Part shown: in pieces, positions 1 through 8,016 of the stretch
How the letters are laid out: each line of letters opens with the position of its first letter
How positions within the stretch are numbered: the first letter of the stretch is position 1
Assembly: GCA_963732585.1 (NCBI GenBank)
Contig: CAVSZY010000003.1
Location: 248,001-312,000, forward strand
Reading direction: 5' to 3'
Source of the DNA: WLMZ01 sp963732585
Lineage (GTDB): Bacteria > Actinomycetota > Acidimicrobiia > Acidimicrobiales > Ilumatobacteraceae
DNA: 64,000 bases
The notes under the pieces: model-generated
Database searches by the model: none
Told to the model about the DNA's origin: nothing
The model's input: only the letters and a program-made list of their open reading frames with translations
Program-made: the position numbers and the translations under genes

Positions 1-53
1 CCGGACGGGGTAAGGTCTCAGGGAATGACATGGATGTAACTTTGGAGAGGTCG

Positions 54-887
54 ATGGAACGGAAGCAGCAGAAGACGAGCGGTGAGCCGAGATCGAAGGT
101 TCGTGCGCCCGCCGTCCAGGAGCTGCCCGTTGAGCGCATCCGACCGGAGGCCGGTCTCGGTCGTAAGCGCGACCGCGCCGGACACGACGAGCTCTGTCAG
201 TCGATCGCCCAGTTCGGCGTGCTGACACCAGTTACGGTCCGGCCGGCTCCCGATGGCTCCGGTGACTTTCTCCTCGTCAAGGGTCAAGGTCGCACGCTCG
301 CGTGCCGCCGACTAGGGCTCGCAACCGTGCCAGCAATCGTCGTCGGTGAGGCCTTCAGCGACGCCGACAAGGTGCAGCAGTTCTTGGTCGAGAACGTCGC
401 TCGTACAAAGATGCGACCGATCGACCGAGCGCTGCTCGTCAGCAATGCTCGGTCGGGTGGCCAGGAGACCGCCACGGTCGCACGGCGGTTCGGCGTCTCA
501 GCCGTCACAGTGCGCAGGCTGGAAGCGCAGTTGGACGGTGCGACAAACGGCGAGATCGCCGCGCTCAGGGATGGCGACCTCAACCTTGCCGTGCATGCGG
601 TGATCGCCCGTTTCGTGCCCTCTGATGAACGGGAGGATGCCATCCGTGCCGTCTCCGGGAGTGGGTTGAAGTCGGGGCAGTTGAGCACACTGTTCACGGC
701 CCTCGGTTGGCCGAGACTCGTCGAGATGGAACCGGCCGCTCGGGTCAGCCGACTGGCGTTGCTCCGATGGGCATGCAATGTGCTGCGCACGTCGGGACAG
801 GATGCAATGCGCGACCGTCTGCGGCACCTCGCCGAGCAGCTACCCGTACGTCTGGATACCTACGACGCGGCGGAGGCCTCGGCGTGA
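54..887 (+). CDS. ParB/RepB-like partition-type DNA-binding protein (copy 1)
   Basis: A 277-aa ParB N-terminal-domain protein. The early part has the ParB-box arrangement (an 'ELPVERIRP' strand, then 'SIAQFGVLTPVTVR'), followed by 'KGQGRTLACRRLGL', which corresponds to the GERR-type CTP/nucleotide-binding box, and 'VENVARTKMRPIDRALL', which corresponds to the VENLQR box. A helix-turn-helix follows ('VARRFGVSAVTVRRLEAQL'). The rest resembles RepB-type plasmid partition proteins. I chose ATG 54 because GGAGAGG lies 4 bases upstream; an ATG at 30 is in frame but has no good ribosome site. The stop overlaps the next gene by 4 bases (GTGA), so the two are translationally coupled. No ParA is visible, so classical segregation is unlikely on this evidence; a role with the downstream DNA methyltransferase is inferred. 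Confidence 0.8.
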   Translation: MERKQQKTSGEPRSKVRAPAVQELPVERIRPEAGLGRKRDRAGHDELCQSIAQFGVLTPVTVRPAPDGSGDFLLVKGQGRTLACRRLGLATVPAIVVGEAFSDADKVQQFLVENVARTKMRPIDRALLVSNARSGGQETATVARRFGVSAVTVRRLEAQLDGATNGEIAALRDGDLNLAVHAVIARFVPSDEREDAIRAVSGSGLKSGQLSTLFTALGWPRLVEMEPAARVSRLALLRWACNVLRTSGQDAMRDRLRHLAEQLPVRLDTYDAAEASA

Positions 888-1762
888 AGTCGGTTGGGTT
901 GCGCCCCGATCAGCTGTCTGTCTCGCTCGACCTGGCACGTAGTCGCGTCGACAAGCAGTTCGAAGAGCGGCTGATGGCATCGATCGATCAGATCGGTCTG
1001 GTCGAGCCGCTAAAGGTCGCCAGTGTAGGAAAGGGTCGATACCTCATCGTCGACGGCGTGCTGCGGTGGCGTGCGATCAGTGCCATCCGGGCTGCCGACC
1101 CAAGTCGCTTCGAGACCATCCCGGCGTATGTCGTCAAGCACGATCGTCGGTACGAGATCCGCTACCAGACCGACATCTACCAAGACTTGTTGCCCAGCCA
1201 GCTCGCCGAGCTGGTAGAGCACCTCCACCAGACCGACGGGATCCAGAAGTCGCAGATCGCCGCCTACATCGGTGTGTCGGCACCGACGCTGCGCAACTAC
1301 ACCGGCCTCGCCCGGCTGGTCGAACGTGGTGGCCTGTTTGCCCGAGTAGTCGAGCTCATGGACGCTGGTGTCGTGCCGGCCTCCAACCCGTTCGCATGGC
1401 TGCGGCTGACCGAGAAGGGTCTGCGCACAGCACTGGGACACCTGGCGGGTGACGGCATGTTGCCCGAGGCGTGGATTGACGGACAGATGGAAGATGCCGC
1501 AGCTGGCAGACCGAGGCGCTTGCCGCTCAAGGATGTCGAGGCGATCACGGGCGATCTACCTCCCGACTGTTACCGCGAAGATGAGGAAGTTCGCTCGAAG
1601 AAGCGCGAGCTCGGCCTGAGGCGTGGCAAGGCAGCAACGAGCCACGCGTCATCGGCAGAACAGAACGCTGCCGGCCGACGCAACCTGAACGCTGTCATCA
1701 AGCAAGCAGATGATCCGGTGCTTCGCCTCGCCGCCGAATCGTTGAGGGCGGCGCTGGTATGA
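884..1762 (+). CDS. ParB-like nuclease/partition-domain protein (copy 2)
   Basis: A 292-aa protein starting at GTG 884, inside the stop of the preceding gene (GTGA overlap). The N-terminal half is a divergent ParB domain: 'LMASIDQIGLVEPLKV', then 'GRYLIVDGVLRWRAISAI' in place of the GERR box, and 'IRYQTDIYQDLLPSQLAEL' at the helix following it. An HTH comes next ('SQIAAYIGVSAPTLRNYTGLARL'). The C-terminal 60 residues are charged and low in hydrophobics. It is clearly a paralogue of, but not close to, the first ParB-like gene, so the two could form a heteromeric pair (inference). It overlaps the following methyltransferase gene by 4 bases (ATGA), making a three-gene operon. Longer in-frame starts upstream run antisense or out of register with the first gene and are not credible. 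Confidence 0.78.
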   Translation: MKSVGLRPDQLSVSLDLARSRVDKQFEERLMASIDQIGLVEPLKVASVGKGRYLIVDGVLRWRAISAIRAADPSRFETIPAYVVKHDRRYEIRYQTDIYQDLLPSQLAELVEHLHQTDGIQKSQIAAYIGVSAPTLRNYTGLARLVERGGLFARVVELMDAGVVPASNPFAWLRLTEKGLRTALGHLAGDGMLPEAWIDGQMEDAAAGRPRRLPLKDVEAITGDLPPDCYREDEEVRSKKRELGLRRGKAATSHASSAEQNAAGRRNLNAVIKQADDPVLRLAAESLRAALV

Positions 1763-3097
1763 GCGCCGCCGTGCTGGAGTGGGACGACCCGTTCTTCAGC
1801 ACCCCGACCCCGGCGTCGCTCGACGGCGGCACGACGAACAAGGGCCCGCTGTGGCACGCGATTTCACCGCGCTGGGGACACGCTGCTCATCCGATGTGTT
1901 CGTACCAAGGGATGTTCCCGGCCAAGCTCGCCCACTACTTCATCCAGCGTTACTCGCGGCCCGGTGACCTCGTGGTCGACCCGTTCAGCGGCCGTGGCAC
2001 CACCGTGCTGCAGGCTCGCGTGGAAGGACGGCGAACGATTGGCAACGATCTCAACCCGTTGGCCTACGTGCTAACGAAGGCGAAGGCCGCGCCGCCGGAC
2101 TGGGAACAGATCGTCAGGTTCATCGACGATCTCGAGCGCCAGTACTCGGCACCGACCGAGATCGACGTGCCGGACGAGATCCGGATGCTGTTCCATTCCG
2201 AGACGTTGGCGCAGATCGTGTTCCTGCGCAAGCATCTGCTCAAGATTGACCTGACGAACTGGTCAGCCGAGCAGATGATGGTCGCCGCCTGCGTGGCGGG
2301 CATCCTGCACGGCAACATCAGAGGTGATGGCACGTCGGCCTACTTGAGCATCAGCATGCCCAACACCTTCAGCCTGGCGCCGGCCTACGTGAAGAAGTTC
2401 ATCGCCGAGAAGCGGCTGGTTGCACCCGAGCAGAACGTGTTCGACCGCCTGCGGGAGAAGGTTGCCCGGCAGTACCTCGATGCGATGGATGGACCTGCTG
2501 GCTCGGCTCATAACCGTGACGCGGTGGAGTTCCTGAGCGACAAGCAGATCAAGGGCAAGGTCGACCTGCTGCTGACCTCTCCGCCCTACCTGAAGGTCGT
2601 CAACTACGGGACGTCGAACTGGATCCGCCTGTGGTGGCTCGGTCTCGACGGCGTCGCTCGCAACGGGGGTGACGGTCGCAAGGCCCTCGATGCCGAACTC
2701 GATCACGGTCATCGATACGAGCCCTACCGCGACTTCATGTTGCGCGTGCTCAAGGGCACCCGCGCGGCGATCAAGAAGAACGGCGTGGCGGCGCTCGTCA
2801 TTGGCGACGTGGCCACGCCGGATCGGCCGTCACTGGCGTTGGCGCGCCAGGTGTGGGATGACATCGGTGATCAGACAGGTCTGCGGCTGCTCGACTTCAT
2901 CGAGGACGATCTCGCCGTCACCAGCAAGGTCAGCCGCATGTTCGGCGAGACCCGCGGCCAGGCGACCGAGCGCGACTGCGTACTCGTGCTGGGCCGTGAC
3001 GATGGCGCGCCGGTGACCATCGAAGGTGGAGATCGACTGGTCGGAGCCGTACAAGGACGGTGGCCCCGACGCTGCCCACGCTGCGTTGCGGCGGTAG
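1759..3097 (+). CDS. DNA methyltransferase (N4-cytosine/N6-adenine type), 3' end frameshifted
   Basis: SAM-dependent DNA methylase. Residues 74-82 read DPFSGRGTT (SAM-binding motif I of the amino-methyltransferases) and residues 273-277 read TSPPY (catalytic motif IV, typical of N4-cytosine and some N6-adenine enzymes). Other landmarks are 'GNDLNPLAYVLTKAKA' just after motif I and a long central target-recognition-like segment. The uninterrupted frame runs on to 3528, but past about 3025 it is arginine-rich antisense of the sigma-factor gene. Dropping one G near 3025 gives a sensible tail (VEIDWSEPYKDGGPDAAHAA, then LRR and a stop) ending at 3097, only 19 bases short of the convergent neighbour, so I take 3097 as the end. 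No restriction endonuclease is recognisable nearby, so it may be an orphan or an epigenetic partner of the two ParB-like proteins. Confidence 0.8.
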
Positions 3098-3115
3098 CGC
3101 CGGGGCGGTCGTCTC

Positions 3116-3664
3116 CTAGGCGGCGAGCCGCAGCACCAGCACCCGATGGACGGTGCGCATCTGCTGGCCGATGGCCGACTCGCTCACCGACCGCATCTCG
3201 GCGATCGTGGCGAGTTCGGCGTCCTCGATGTAGCGCATGCTCAACAACTCCTGCTGCCGAACCGGCAACGAGCGCACCACGTCGGCCAGTTCGCCGTTGC
3301 CCCAGTCCGCCGGCGCCACATCGGGAGCGACGGGCTCTTCGACGCCGCCGAGGTTGTCCGTCGGCAGGCTTGTCCAGGCACGCATCCACCGGATCGCAGC
3401 ACCCCGCATGGTCAACTCGGCGTAGGTGGCGAACCCGGGCTGGCCGGGGGTGTGGCGGAGCACCGCCTGGAACAACCCGAGGCGAGCCTCGTTCCGGATG
3501 TCCTCCTGCGTCTCCCGACACCCGGTGATCGACCGGGCGATCTTGTGCGTCAGCGGCTCGTAGCGCCGGATCAACTCGGTCATCGCTCGCCCTTGCGGGT
3601 CGATGCGAGCCTGGCTGAGCAGGTCGTCTTGGCTGACTTGGTCCCAAAAAATACGAAATCCCAT
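3116..3664 (-). CDS. RNA polymerase sigma-70-family factor (sigma B/F/G-like)
   Basis: A 182-aa sigma factor with only regions 2 and 4. Region 2 is recognisable from 'IRRYEPLTHKIARSI', 'LGLFQAVLRH' and 'GFATYAELTMRGAAIRWMR', the last matching the -10-recognition helix of SigB/F/G proteins (YA..RIRGAI). Region 4 is 'LPVRQQELLSMRYIEDAELA' followed by 'SESAIGQQMRTVHRVL', the HTH that reads the -35 element. The start ATG 3664 is preceded by GAGGAG about 11 bases upstream. It lies downstream of, and in the same orientation as, the GHKL ATPase, from which it is separated by a hairpin, so it probably has its own promoter in 3665-3815. It could direct transcription of the neighbouring module (inference). 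Short relative to alternative sigma factors because region 3 is replaced by a brief linker. Confidence 0.82.
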   Translation of the reverse strand: MGFRIFWDQVSQDDLLSQARIDPQGRAMTELIRRYEPLTHKIARSITGCRETQEDIRNEARLGLFQAVLRHTPGQPGFATYAELTMRGAAIRWMRAWTSLPTDNLGGVEEPVAPDVAPADWGNGELADVVRSLPVRQQELLSMRYIEDAELATIAEMRSVSESAIGQQMRTVHRVLVLRLAA

Positions 3665-3817
3665 ATGGATTGCATCTCCTCATGTGTCGAGAAGGGGCAC
3701 CCAGATGGGTTGCTCACCAGCGGTTCACCTCGTCGGTAGGCCCAGGACTGTTGCCCAGGCAGGAAGACGAACCCCTTCGTGCTTCAGTTGTAACAGCTCA
3801 GCATAGCAGCATGCAGA

Positions 3818-3849
3818 TGTGGGGGCGGCCCATTCGGGCCGCCCCCACA
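3818..3849 (-). terminator. Strong hairpin, likely terminator of the GHKL ATPase gene
   Basis: A perfect 14-bp stem (TGTGGGGGCGGCCC pairing with GGGCCGCCCCCACA) around a 4-base ATTC loop, placed 10 bases after the stop codon of the ATPase gene on the minus strand. There is no clear U-tract, so it may act as a transcription barrier or a mRNA 3' stabiliser rather than a textbook intrinsic terminator. The rest of 3665-3859 holds no gene that I can support. Confidence 0.7.
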
Positions 3850-3859
3850 GATCCTTATG

Positions 3860-5674
3860 TCAGGCTGCCGGCTCGTCCGCCGTGTCATCGTCGGTGGCAG
3901 TCGGCAGGTTGATGTCGACCACCTGGATGTCCTTCAGCACCGACAAGGCGTCAGCGACGTTCGGTGACCAGACCGAGGCCCGCTCCCGCTCGTAGAACAT
4001 GCGACGGTCGGAACCCGGGTCGGCGTCGACCTCGGCGTTACCCAGGCTCCACAGCAGCACCTCGAGCCCAGCCCGCAGCCGGGGCGTCGAGGCAGCCGAG
4101 GCGTACATCTCGGTGTAGAACGGGTGCGCACTGTTGAGGTAGAGCACCCGATCGCCACCTTCCTGCACGCACCGGAAGAACGGGGCTCCCGGCAGATCCT
4201 CGGTCTCGACATCGTGGGTCGAGTCGGTGCGCTGCGCCGTCAGCTCACGCTCCACGGCCTCAGTGCTGAGGCCCGACCGCTTCGCCCGGCGTGCCGCCTC
4301 CTGCCGAAGGTTCTCCTGCGCCTCAGTCTGACGCTCAGGGGTGTCCTTGGCAGGCTTGGTCGTGCGGAACTTGGCGGCCTGCTCGATGGCTTCGACCGAG
4401 GCCCGCTTCTGCTCCTTGTCCTGTTCGACCTGCGCAGCGATCGTGGCGGCATCCTTGCCGTACGCCTGGCGCATCGCTCCGATCGCCGTGAACAACTTCG
4501 CCTTGTCCTTGAGCATGTCCCACACCCGATCGTCAGGCCGGACCTGCTGCTTGGCCGTGGTGATCGAGAACAACTCGTCGAGGGTCGCATCGAAGTCGAC
4601 CTCGACCGCCCAGAAGCGGTCGGTGGTGGCGTTGATACTGCCCAGCGAGCGAGGCGGACGGAGCACGTCGATCTGCCGACCGTTGCGGCAGAAGATGATG
4701 CCGTTGTTGGCGTCGGCGATCTCTAACCGCTCGTTGTTCTGGCCACGGCCCGGCTTGTTGGTGTGCTTCGCCTCGGGCTTGCGGAAGAACGTGGCCGGCA
4801 GGCGGGAGAAGCGCACGCGCATCGTCCCGACGACCTGCTTGGTGTCCTTGTCGGTCACCTCCACCAGGGCGGGCGGCAGCTCGAAAGCCCGGTCCTCATC
4901 GAGGTCGTAGTAGCGGAAGCCCTCGGTCAGGAAGAGAGGGTCGCACGGCTGGACGAGGACGCCATCGACGGTCAGCGGGCACTCGACCAGGAAGCCCCGG
5001 TAGAGGATGCCGAGGTCGGTGACCAGCTCGGCCCGCAGGCCTTCACGCTGCTTGCGGTCGATCCGGTCGAGTCCCTCCCAGACGACGATGGTGCCGTTGG
5101 TGAAGGTGTCCCAGCGCTTGGCCGACTTCAGGTGGTTGGTGACGAAGGCCGGCGGATCCTGGCGCTTGGGGGCGGGCATCTCGATCCGGTTGCCGTTGCT
5201 CCACTTGCCCTCGCTGATCTCGTCGATGTCGAGGTAAGAGGAGTGCCACTCGCCGTCTGCCGGCTTCGAGAACACGGTGACCCGACGGCACTGGCTGACC
5301 GAAGCGCTCGGCAGGCCGTAGCCGTACTTGCCGAATCCAGTGCGGTCCTTCGCCCGAGTACCAGCGCCCCACACGAGCGAGGCACGACCCATCATGGGGT
5401 CCATGCCGTGGCCGTTGTCGATGACGGCGATGCTCGTCGGCTTGTTGCCGCTGTTGAAGCCGAACACGACGTCGATCTGCGTAGCGGATGCCTGCATCGA
5501 GTTGTCGAGCAGTTCAGCCAGGGCGTAGGAGGTGCTCTTGTAGCCGATGTCCCGCATGCCACGCACGAAGGCGTCGCCGACGAGGATGTCCCAGCCGAAG
5601 CCGCCGGCTTCGAGCTCATCGATGTAGTCCCGAGCGGTCTGGAGACCGGCGGGAATGGAAGTTGCGGTAGTCAT
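3860..5674 (-). CDS. GHKL-fold ATPase (MORC/Hsp90/MutL-like), 604 aa
   Basis: The N-terminal third is a GHKL (Bergerat) ATP-binding domain. The N-box is ALAELLDNSMQA (E54, N58), the G1 box VIDNGHGM (D86-M91) and the G2 loop FGKYGYGLPSAS (about 114-125). This layout, with ELxDN followed by a 'GxGxKxGxGLxSAS' loop, is closest to MORC/Hsp90/MutL-type ATPases rather than to histidine kinases, since no phospho-acceptor domain is present. A transducer-like region follows, then a lysine/glutamate/arginine-rich segment (about 415-500) likely to form a coiled coil, and an acidic C-terminus. ATG 5674 is preceded by GAAAGG. Such ATPases usually clamp DNA or remodel complexes on ATP binding; the substrate here is unknown. 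It faces a methyltransferase-ParB operon and a sigma factor, a context suggesting a DNA-modification, defence or mobile-element function (inference). Confidence 0.8.
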   Translation of the reverse strand: MTTATSIPAGLQTARDYIDELEAGGFGWDILVGDAFVRGMRDIGYKSTSYALAELLDNSMQASATQIDVVFGFNSGNKPTSIAVIDNGHGMDPMMGRASLVWGAGTRAKDRTGFGKYGYGLPSASVSQCRRVTVFSKPADGEWHSSYLDIDEISEGKWSNGNRIEMPAPKRQDPPAFVTNHLKSAKRWDTFTNGTIVVWEGLDRIDRKQREGLRAELVTDLGILYRGFLVECPLTVDGVLVQPCDPLFLTEGFRYYDLDEDRAFELPPALVEVTDKDTKQVVGTMRVRFSRLPATFFRKPEAKHTNKPGRGQNNERLEIADANNGIIFCRNGRQIDVLRPPRSLGSINATTDRFWAVEVDFDATLDELFSITTAKQQVRPDDRVWDMLKDKAKLFTAIGAMRQAYGKDAATIAAQVEQDKEQKRASVEAIEQAAKFRTTKPAKDTPERQTEAQENLRQEAARRAKRSGLSTEAVERELTAQRTDSTHDVETEDLPGAPFFRCVQEGGDRVLYLNSAHPFYTEMYASAASTPRLRAGLEVLLWSLGNAEVDADPGSDRRMFYERERASVWSPNVADALSVLKDIQVVDINLPTATDDDTADEPAA

Positions 5675-5854
5675 GGTGGTTGCCTTTCAGTAGGACGAGC
5701 GCTGTTGGCCCGTCAGGGTTACAACTACTAGAAGGCGCGATCGGTCGTCTGACTGAAGGCTGCGTTCAATATTTCTTGGGCTGCTCGTCCCGACCGTTCG
5801 TCAACCGAGGACGTGTGGGGCTTTCGGTCTCGCCACCGCGTGACGACAGCTGAA

Positions 5855-6337
5855 TCACTCTGCCTGGTCCATCCTCGCCACCGACCACCCACGCCGACGA
5901 CGAATCGTGACTCCTGCTCGTCTGAGAGCGGCTGCAACGGTAGATGGATCGACCTGGAACCGAGAGGCGATCTTCGCCAGCGAGAGGCCGTCGGCGTACA
6001 GTCTGGAAGCGATGACGATCGCCTGATCGTCAAGCTTCAACCCGTGCGGCCGCCTGTGTACGCCCTCCCGTCCGAGTACCGCCATGACAGTCGTGCGATG
6101 CACCAGGAACTGACGTGAGAGCTGTTCGATCGTGCGTCCAGCCTTGTATGCGGCAGTCATCTCTTCGATCTCGAACTCCTGCAGTCGGTGCTGAGTCTGG
6201 ACCCCTCGTGGCGGGTCTGCCCTAATTGGTTGTGGGCGCAACAGAATGGTACTGAGCAGACGCGACAGCCTGATCGAACTGGTGCGAGGGGTTCGAAAGC
6301 CGTCCCTGATGGTCCACTCGTGTTGTTGATTCGACAA
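5855..6337 (-). CDS. Tandem helix-turn-helix protein (copy 1, intact)
   Basis: Up to 160 aa with two HTH units related to the C-terminal HTH of Hin-type serine recombinases. The first is 'EMTAAYKAGRTIEQLSRQ' followed by 'FLVHRTTVMAVLGREGV'; the second is 'DGLSLAKIASRFQVDPSTVA' followed by 'AALRRAGV'. No catalytic domain is attached. The start is uncertain: TTG 6337 gives the longest form, but the conserved part begins near residue 50 ('QHRLQEFEIEEM'). Three relatives lie in this window (7226-7510, 8979-9372 and a fragment near 19700), so this is a multi-copy family of small DNA-binding proteins that tends to mark mobile or accessory DNA. The 180 bases between it and the ATPase gene show nothing I can identify. 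Confidence 0.6.
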   Translation of the reverse strand: MSNQQHEWTIRDGFRTPRTSSIRLSRLLSTILLRPQPIRADPPRGVQTQHRLQEFEIEEMTAAYKAGRTIEQLSRQFLVHRTTVMAVLGREGVHRRPHGLKLDDQAIVIASRLYADGLSLAKIASRFQVDPSTVAAALRRAGVTIRRRRGWSVARMDQAE

Positions 6338-6343
6338 CGGCTT

Positions 6344-6883
6344 TTATCGCTTCTTTGCCCCGACGGACTTGCTGAGCATCGCGAACGCAACGCGCTCGAA
6401 CGCGATGTCGGAGGCAGCGGTCCACTTGTCAACCTGCTCGCACACGCTTCTGGCGTTCGCGATCGACCGAAGAGCATCTCCCTTGCCGAGAGCGAGCGCG
6501 GGAGCCGAAAAGTAGTCAGCCAATTGTCGCTGGTCGTAGAGACCGCGCATGTGCTCTCCGAACTTTCGCAGCTCCGCGGATGGCGATGTTGTCAATCCGA
6601 TACCCGCAGCGCCGTTCGCGATCCACTCCGTAACTCTCTTCTGGTCGATTGGCGAGTCGCGCACTGCCTGCGCTACGTCGGCCATCCTTCCGTGCTCGAA
6701 CCACTTCCGGCTCTCGTCCCGAGCCACCTGGGATGCGAACAGAACTTGCACGCTTGCCTCGACGACACAGTGGAAAGCGGCGTAGTAGGCGGTCGAGATC
6801 GCCCGGCGAAAGTGGCCGAGGCCGGACTGTTACGAACCCGCGAGAGTTTCGGCCGCTTCGAGGAACTCCTCAGCAGCCGGCAT
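6344..6883 (-). pseudogene. HEPN-domain-like protein with an in-frame stop
   Basis: Reading from ATG 6883 gives a 179-codon frame that looks like a HEPN protein. It opens with 'MPAAEEFLEAAETLAGS', meets a TAA at 6830-6832, and continues 'QSGLGHFRRAISTAYYAAFH', where RRAxSxAYYAxFH is the hallmark helix of many HEPN families, then about 135 residues of mixed alpha-helical sequence to a normal stop. A GTG at 6751 could restart only a C-terminal piece lacking the key helix. The start overlaps the end of the upstream gene by 14 bases, which suggests coupled translation. HEPN proteins are often RNases or toxins, and the coupling to a small partner fits a toxin-antitoxin pair. The stop may be a real inactivating mutation or a base-call error. 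Confidence 0.55.
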
Positions 6884-7199
6884 CGGCTATCGGCAGCCAG
6901 TTTGGCTCCAAACCCTTCACAGCCTCATGTTCCGGTCGAATTCGGCACAAAAGGTTTGGCACGACGTCGAGCGGTGCGAGCGCGTCCCATGCTGCTGAGT
7001 TGGCTTGCTCACACGCAGCGATGGCGTCAGTAGTCCACTCTTCGAATGCGAGGATCAGTGCAACATGAGCAACGGCCTGTTCGGTCTCCGAGTCGTAGCC
7101 CATGATCAGCGCGCATGCCGTGAGTCCCTGGGGAATAGCCATCGACCGAAGGGCGCGGACGACCTGATCGACGTCAACGGCATTGCGTGTAGTCGTCAT
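6870..7199 (-). CDS. Uncharacterised 109-aa protein paired with the HEPN-like gene
   Basis: I do not recognise a named family. The protein is 109 aa, starts MTTTRNAVDVDQVVRALRSM, and has a central 'TACALIMGYDSETEQAVAHV' segment that looks like a beta-hairpin and a C-terminal part rich in W, P and L. There are no membrane segments, signal peptide or HTH. It sits directly upstream of, and overlaps by 14 bases, the HEPN-like gene in the same orientation. In HEPN modules the partner is often an antitoxin such as a minimal nucleotidyltransferase, but the GSxxxxxxxD nucleotidyltransferase signature is absent here. It is therefore a candidate for a different antitoxin type, by position only. Confidence 0.5.
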   Translation of the reverse strand: MTTTRNAVDVDQVVRALRSMAIPQGLTACALIMGYDSETEQAVAHVALILAFEEWTTDAIAACEQANSAAWDALAPLDVVPNLLCRIRPEHEAVKGLEPNWLPIADAGC

Positions 7200-7225
7200 G
7201 TAGACACGATACCCGAGATGTCAAC

Positions 7226-7510
7226 TCAGCGCGACCTCGCGATGCTCGACGGAGCGATGTCGCGGCGCCGGAGGCGCTGCATCACCGTCGTTCGGTGGAT
7301 TCCGAACTCTGCTGCAAGTCCGTCGACCGTTGACCCAGCCGATCGTTGGGCATGAAGGCGTTCGATTTCCACAGCCGTCAGTCGATGCTGCTGTTGAACG
7401 CGCCCGACCGGAACTACGCCGCGTCGAGGCCTACCAATAACCCGGTCGAATCGAATCGCCAAACGAAATGGGGAGTCGCGACTTGGTTTTGCTATTTGCC
7501 TTCGAACCAT
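7226..7510 (-). CDS. Small HTH protein (copy 2 of the HTH family, single HTH)
   Basis: A 94-aa protein. The C-terminal half is one recombinase-type HTH: 'AVEIERLHAQRSAGSTVDGL' followed by 'AAEFGIHRTTVMQRLRRRD'. The shared phrase 'QQHRLTAVEIERL' lines up with 'TQHRLQEFEIEEM' in the copy at 5855-6337, but the second HTH unit is missing and the protein stops soon after the first. This makes it either a natural short member or a truncated copy. The first 30 residues are basic and unlike the other copies. No promoter or partner was identified; the lipoprotein frame downstream overlaps its start region slightly. Confidence 0.5.
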   Translation of the reverse strand: MVRRQIAKPSRDSPFRLAIRFDRVIGRPRRGVVPVGRVQQQHRLTAVEIERLHAQRSAGSTVDGLAAEFGIHRTTVMQRLRRRDIAPSSIARSR

Positions 7511-7593
7511 TCAGTGGCGTAGCGCATCTCGCAGCTGAACTCGATGGTGGCGTTCGACTTGACGCCGGATTTGCCGATTCCGACGAAGGTCAG

Positions 7594-8016
7594 TTAGCCA
7601 TTCGCGGCTGAGTCGATGACGAACACTGCCTTTTCTGGGGTGTCGAGAAATTCCGAGTCGGCATAAACTCCATCGAGGTCCAATTCGTACGATCCTGGAC
7701 CGGGATAGTCGGTCAAGCTTATGCCGACAAGAAGGCCATGTGGGCTCAGCACCCCTGACGAAAATCCCGTCTCGATCGCATTGTCGCGGTTTCCTTCGGC
7801 GGCAAGAGCTGCACAGCTTGTTGCTCCGGCCGGTGTACCACCAACCAGGGGAGCGGAGAAGGTAGGAAGACTTCGTAGCTTTCCGGAACTCTCGATTCCG
7901 CCAGAAATTGTAAATGAGGCACGCAACGACGGAATCTGGTCAGGCTCAGATTGAGCCTGAGCGCTTGAGTTACAACCCGCTACGGCGAATATCAAACCAA
8001 TGAGCGCATGTTTCAT
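7594..8016 (-). CDS. Small secreted lipoprotein, function unknown
   Basis: Starting at ATG 8016 the protein opens MKHALIGLIFAVAGCNSSAQ, a lipoprotein signal peptide with lipobox VAGC, so it should be anchored to the outer face of the membrane. The mature part is about 125 aa of beta-type sequence with a single internal Cys ('TSCAALAAEG') and no catalytic motif. A TAA ends it after 'DSAANG', but the same frame stays open for 33 more codons to 7492 and continues with 'LTFVGIGKSGVKSNATIEFS' and 'CEMRYATEW', which reads like a natural final strand pair that would supply a second Cys. The gene may therefore be slightly truncated by a point change. An in-frame start further upstream (8082) would precede the signal peptide and is rejected. 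Confidence 0.5.
   Translation of the reverse strand: MKHALIGLIFAVAGCNSSAQAQSEPDQIPSLRASFTISGGIESSGKLRSLPTFSAPLVGGTPAGATSCAALAAEGNRDNAIETGFSSGVLSPHGLLVGISLTDYPGPGSYELDLDGVYADSEFLDTPEKAVFVIDSAANG

Noticed and set aside
54..1762. Chromosomal parABS partition locus
   Set aside because: No ParA ATPase, no visible parS, and both ParB-like proteins are divergent and coupled to a methyltransferase.
3098..3528. The arginine-rich C-terminal end of the methyltransferase frame as a real domain
   Set aside because: It is antisense to the sigma-factor gene, and a one-base change gives a better end at 3097.
6830..7596. TAA recoding as a sense codon, suggested by two in-frame TAAs
   Set aside because: Every other gene uses TAA, TAG and TGA as normal stops, and both cases are in a decayed accessory region. 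Mutation or error is simpler.
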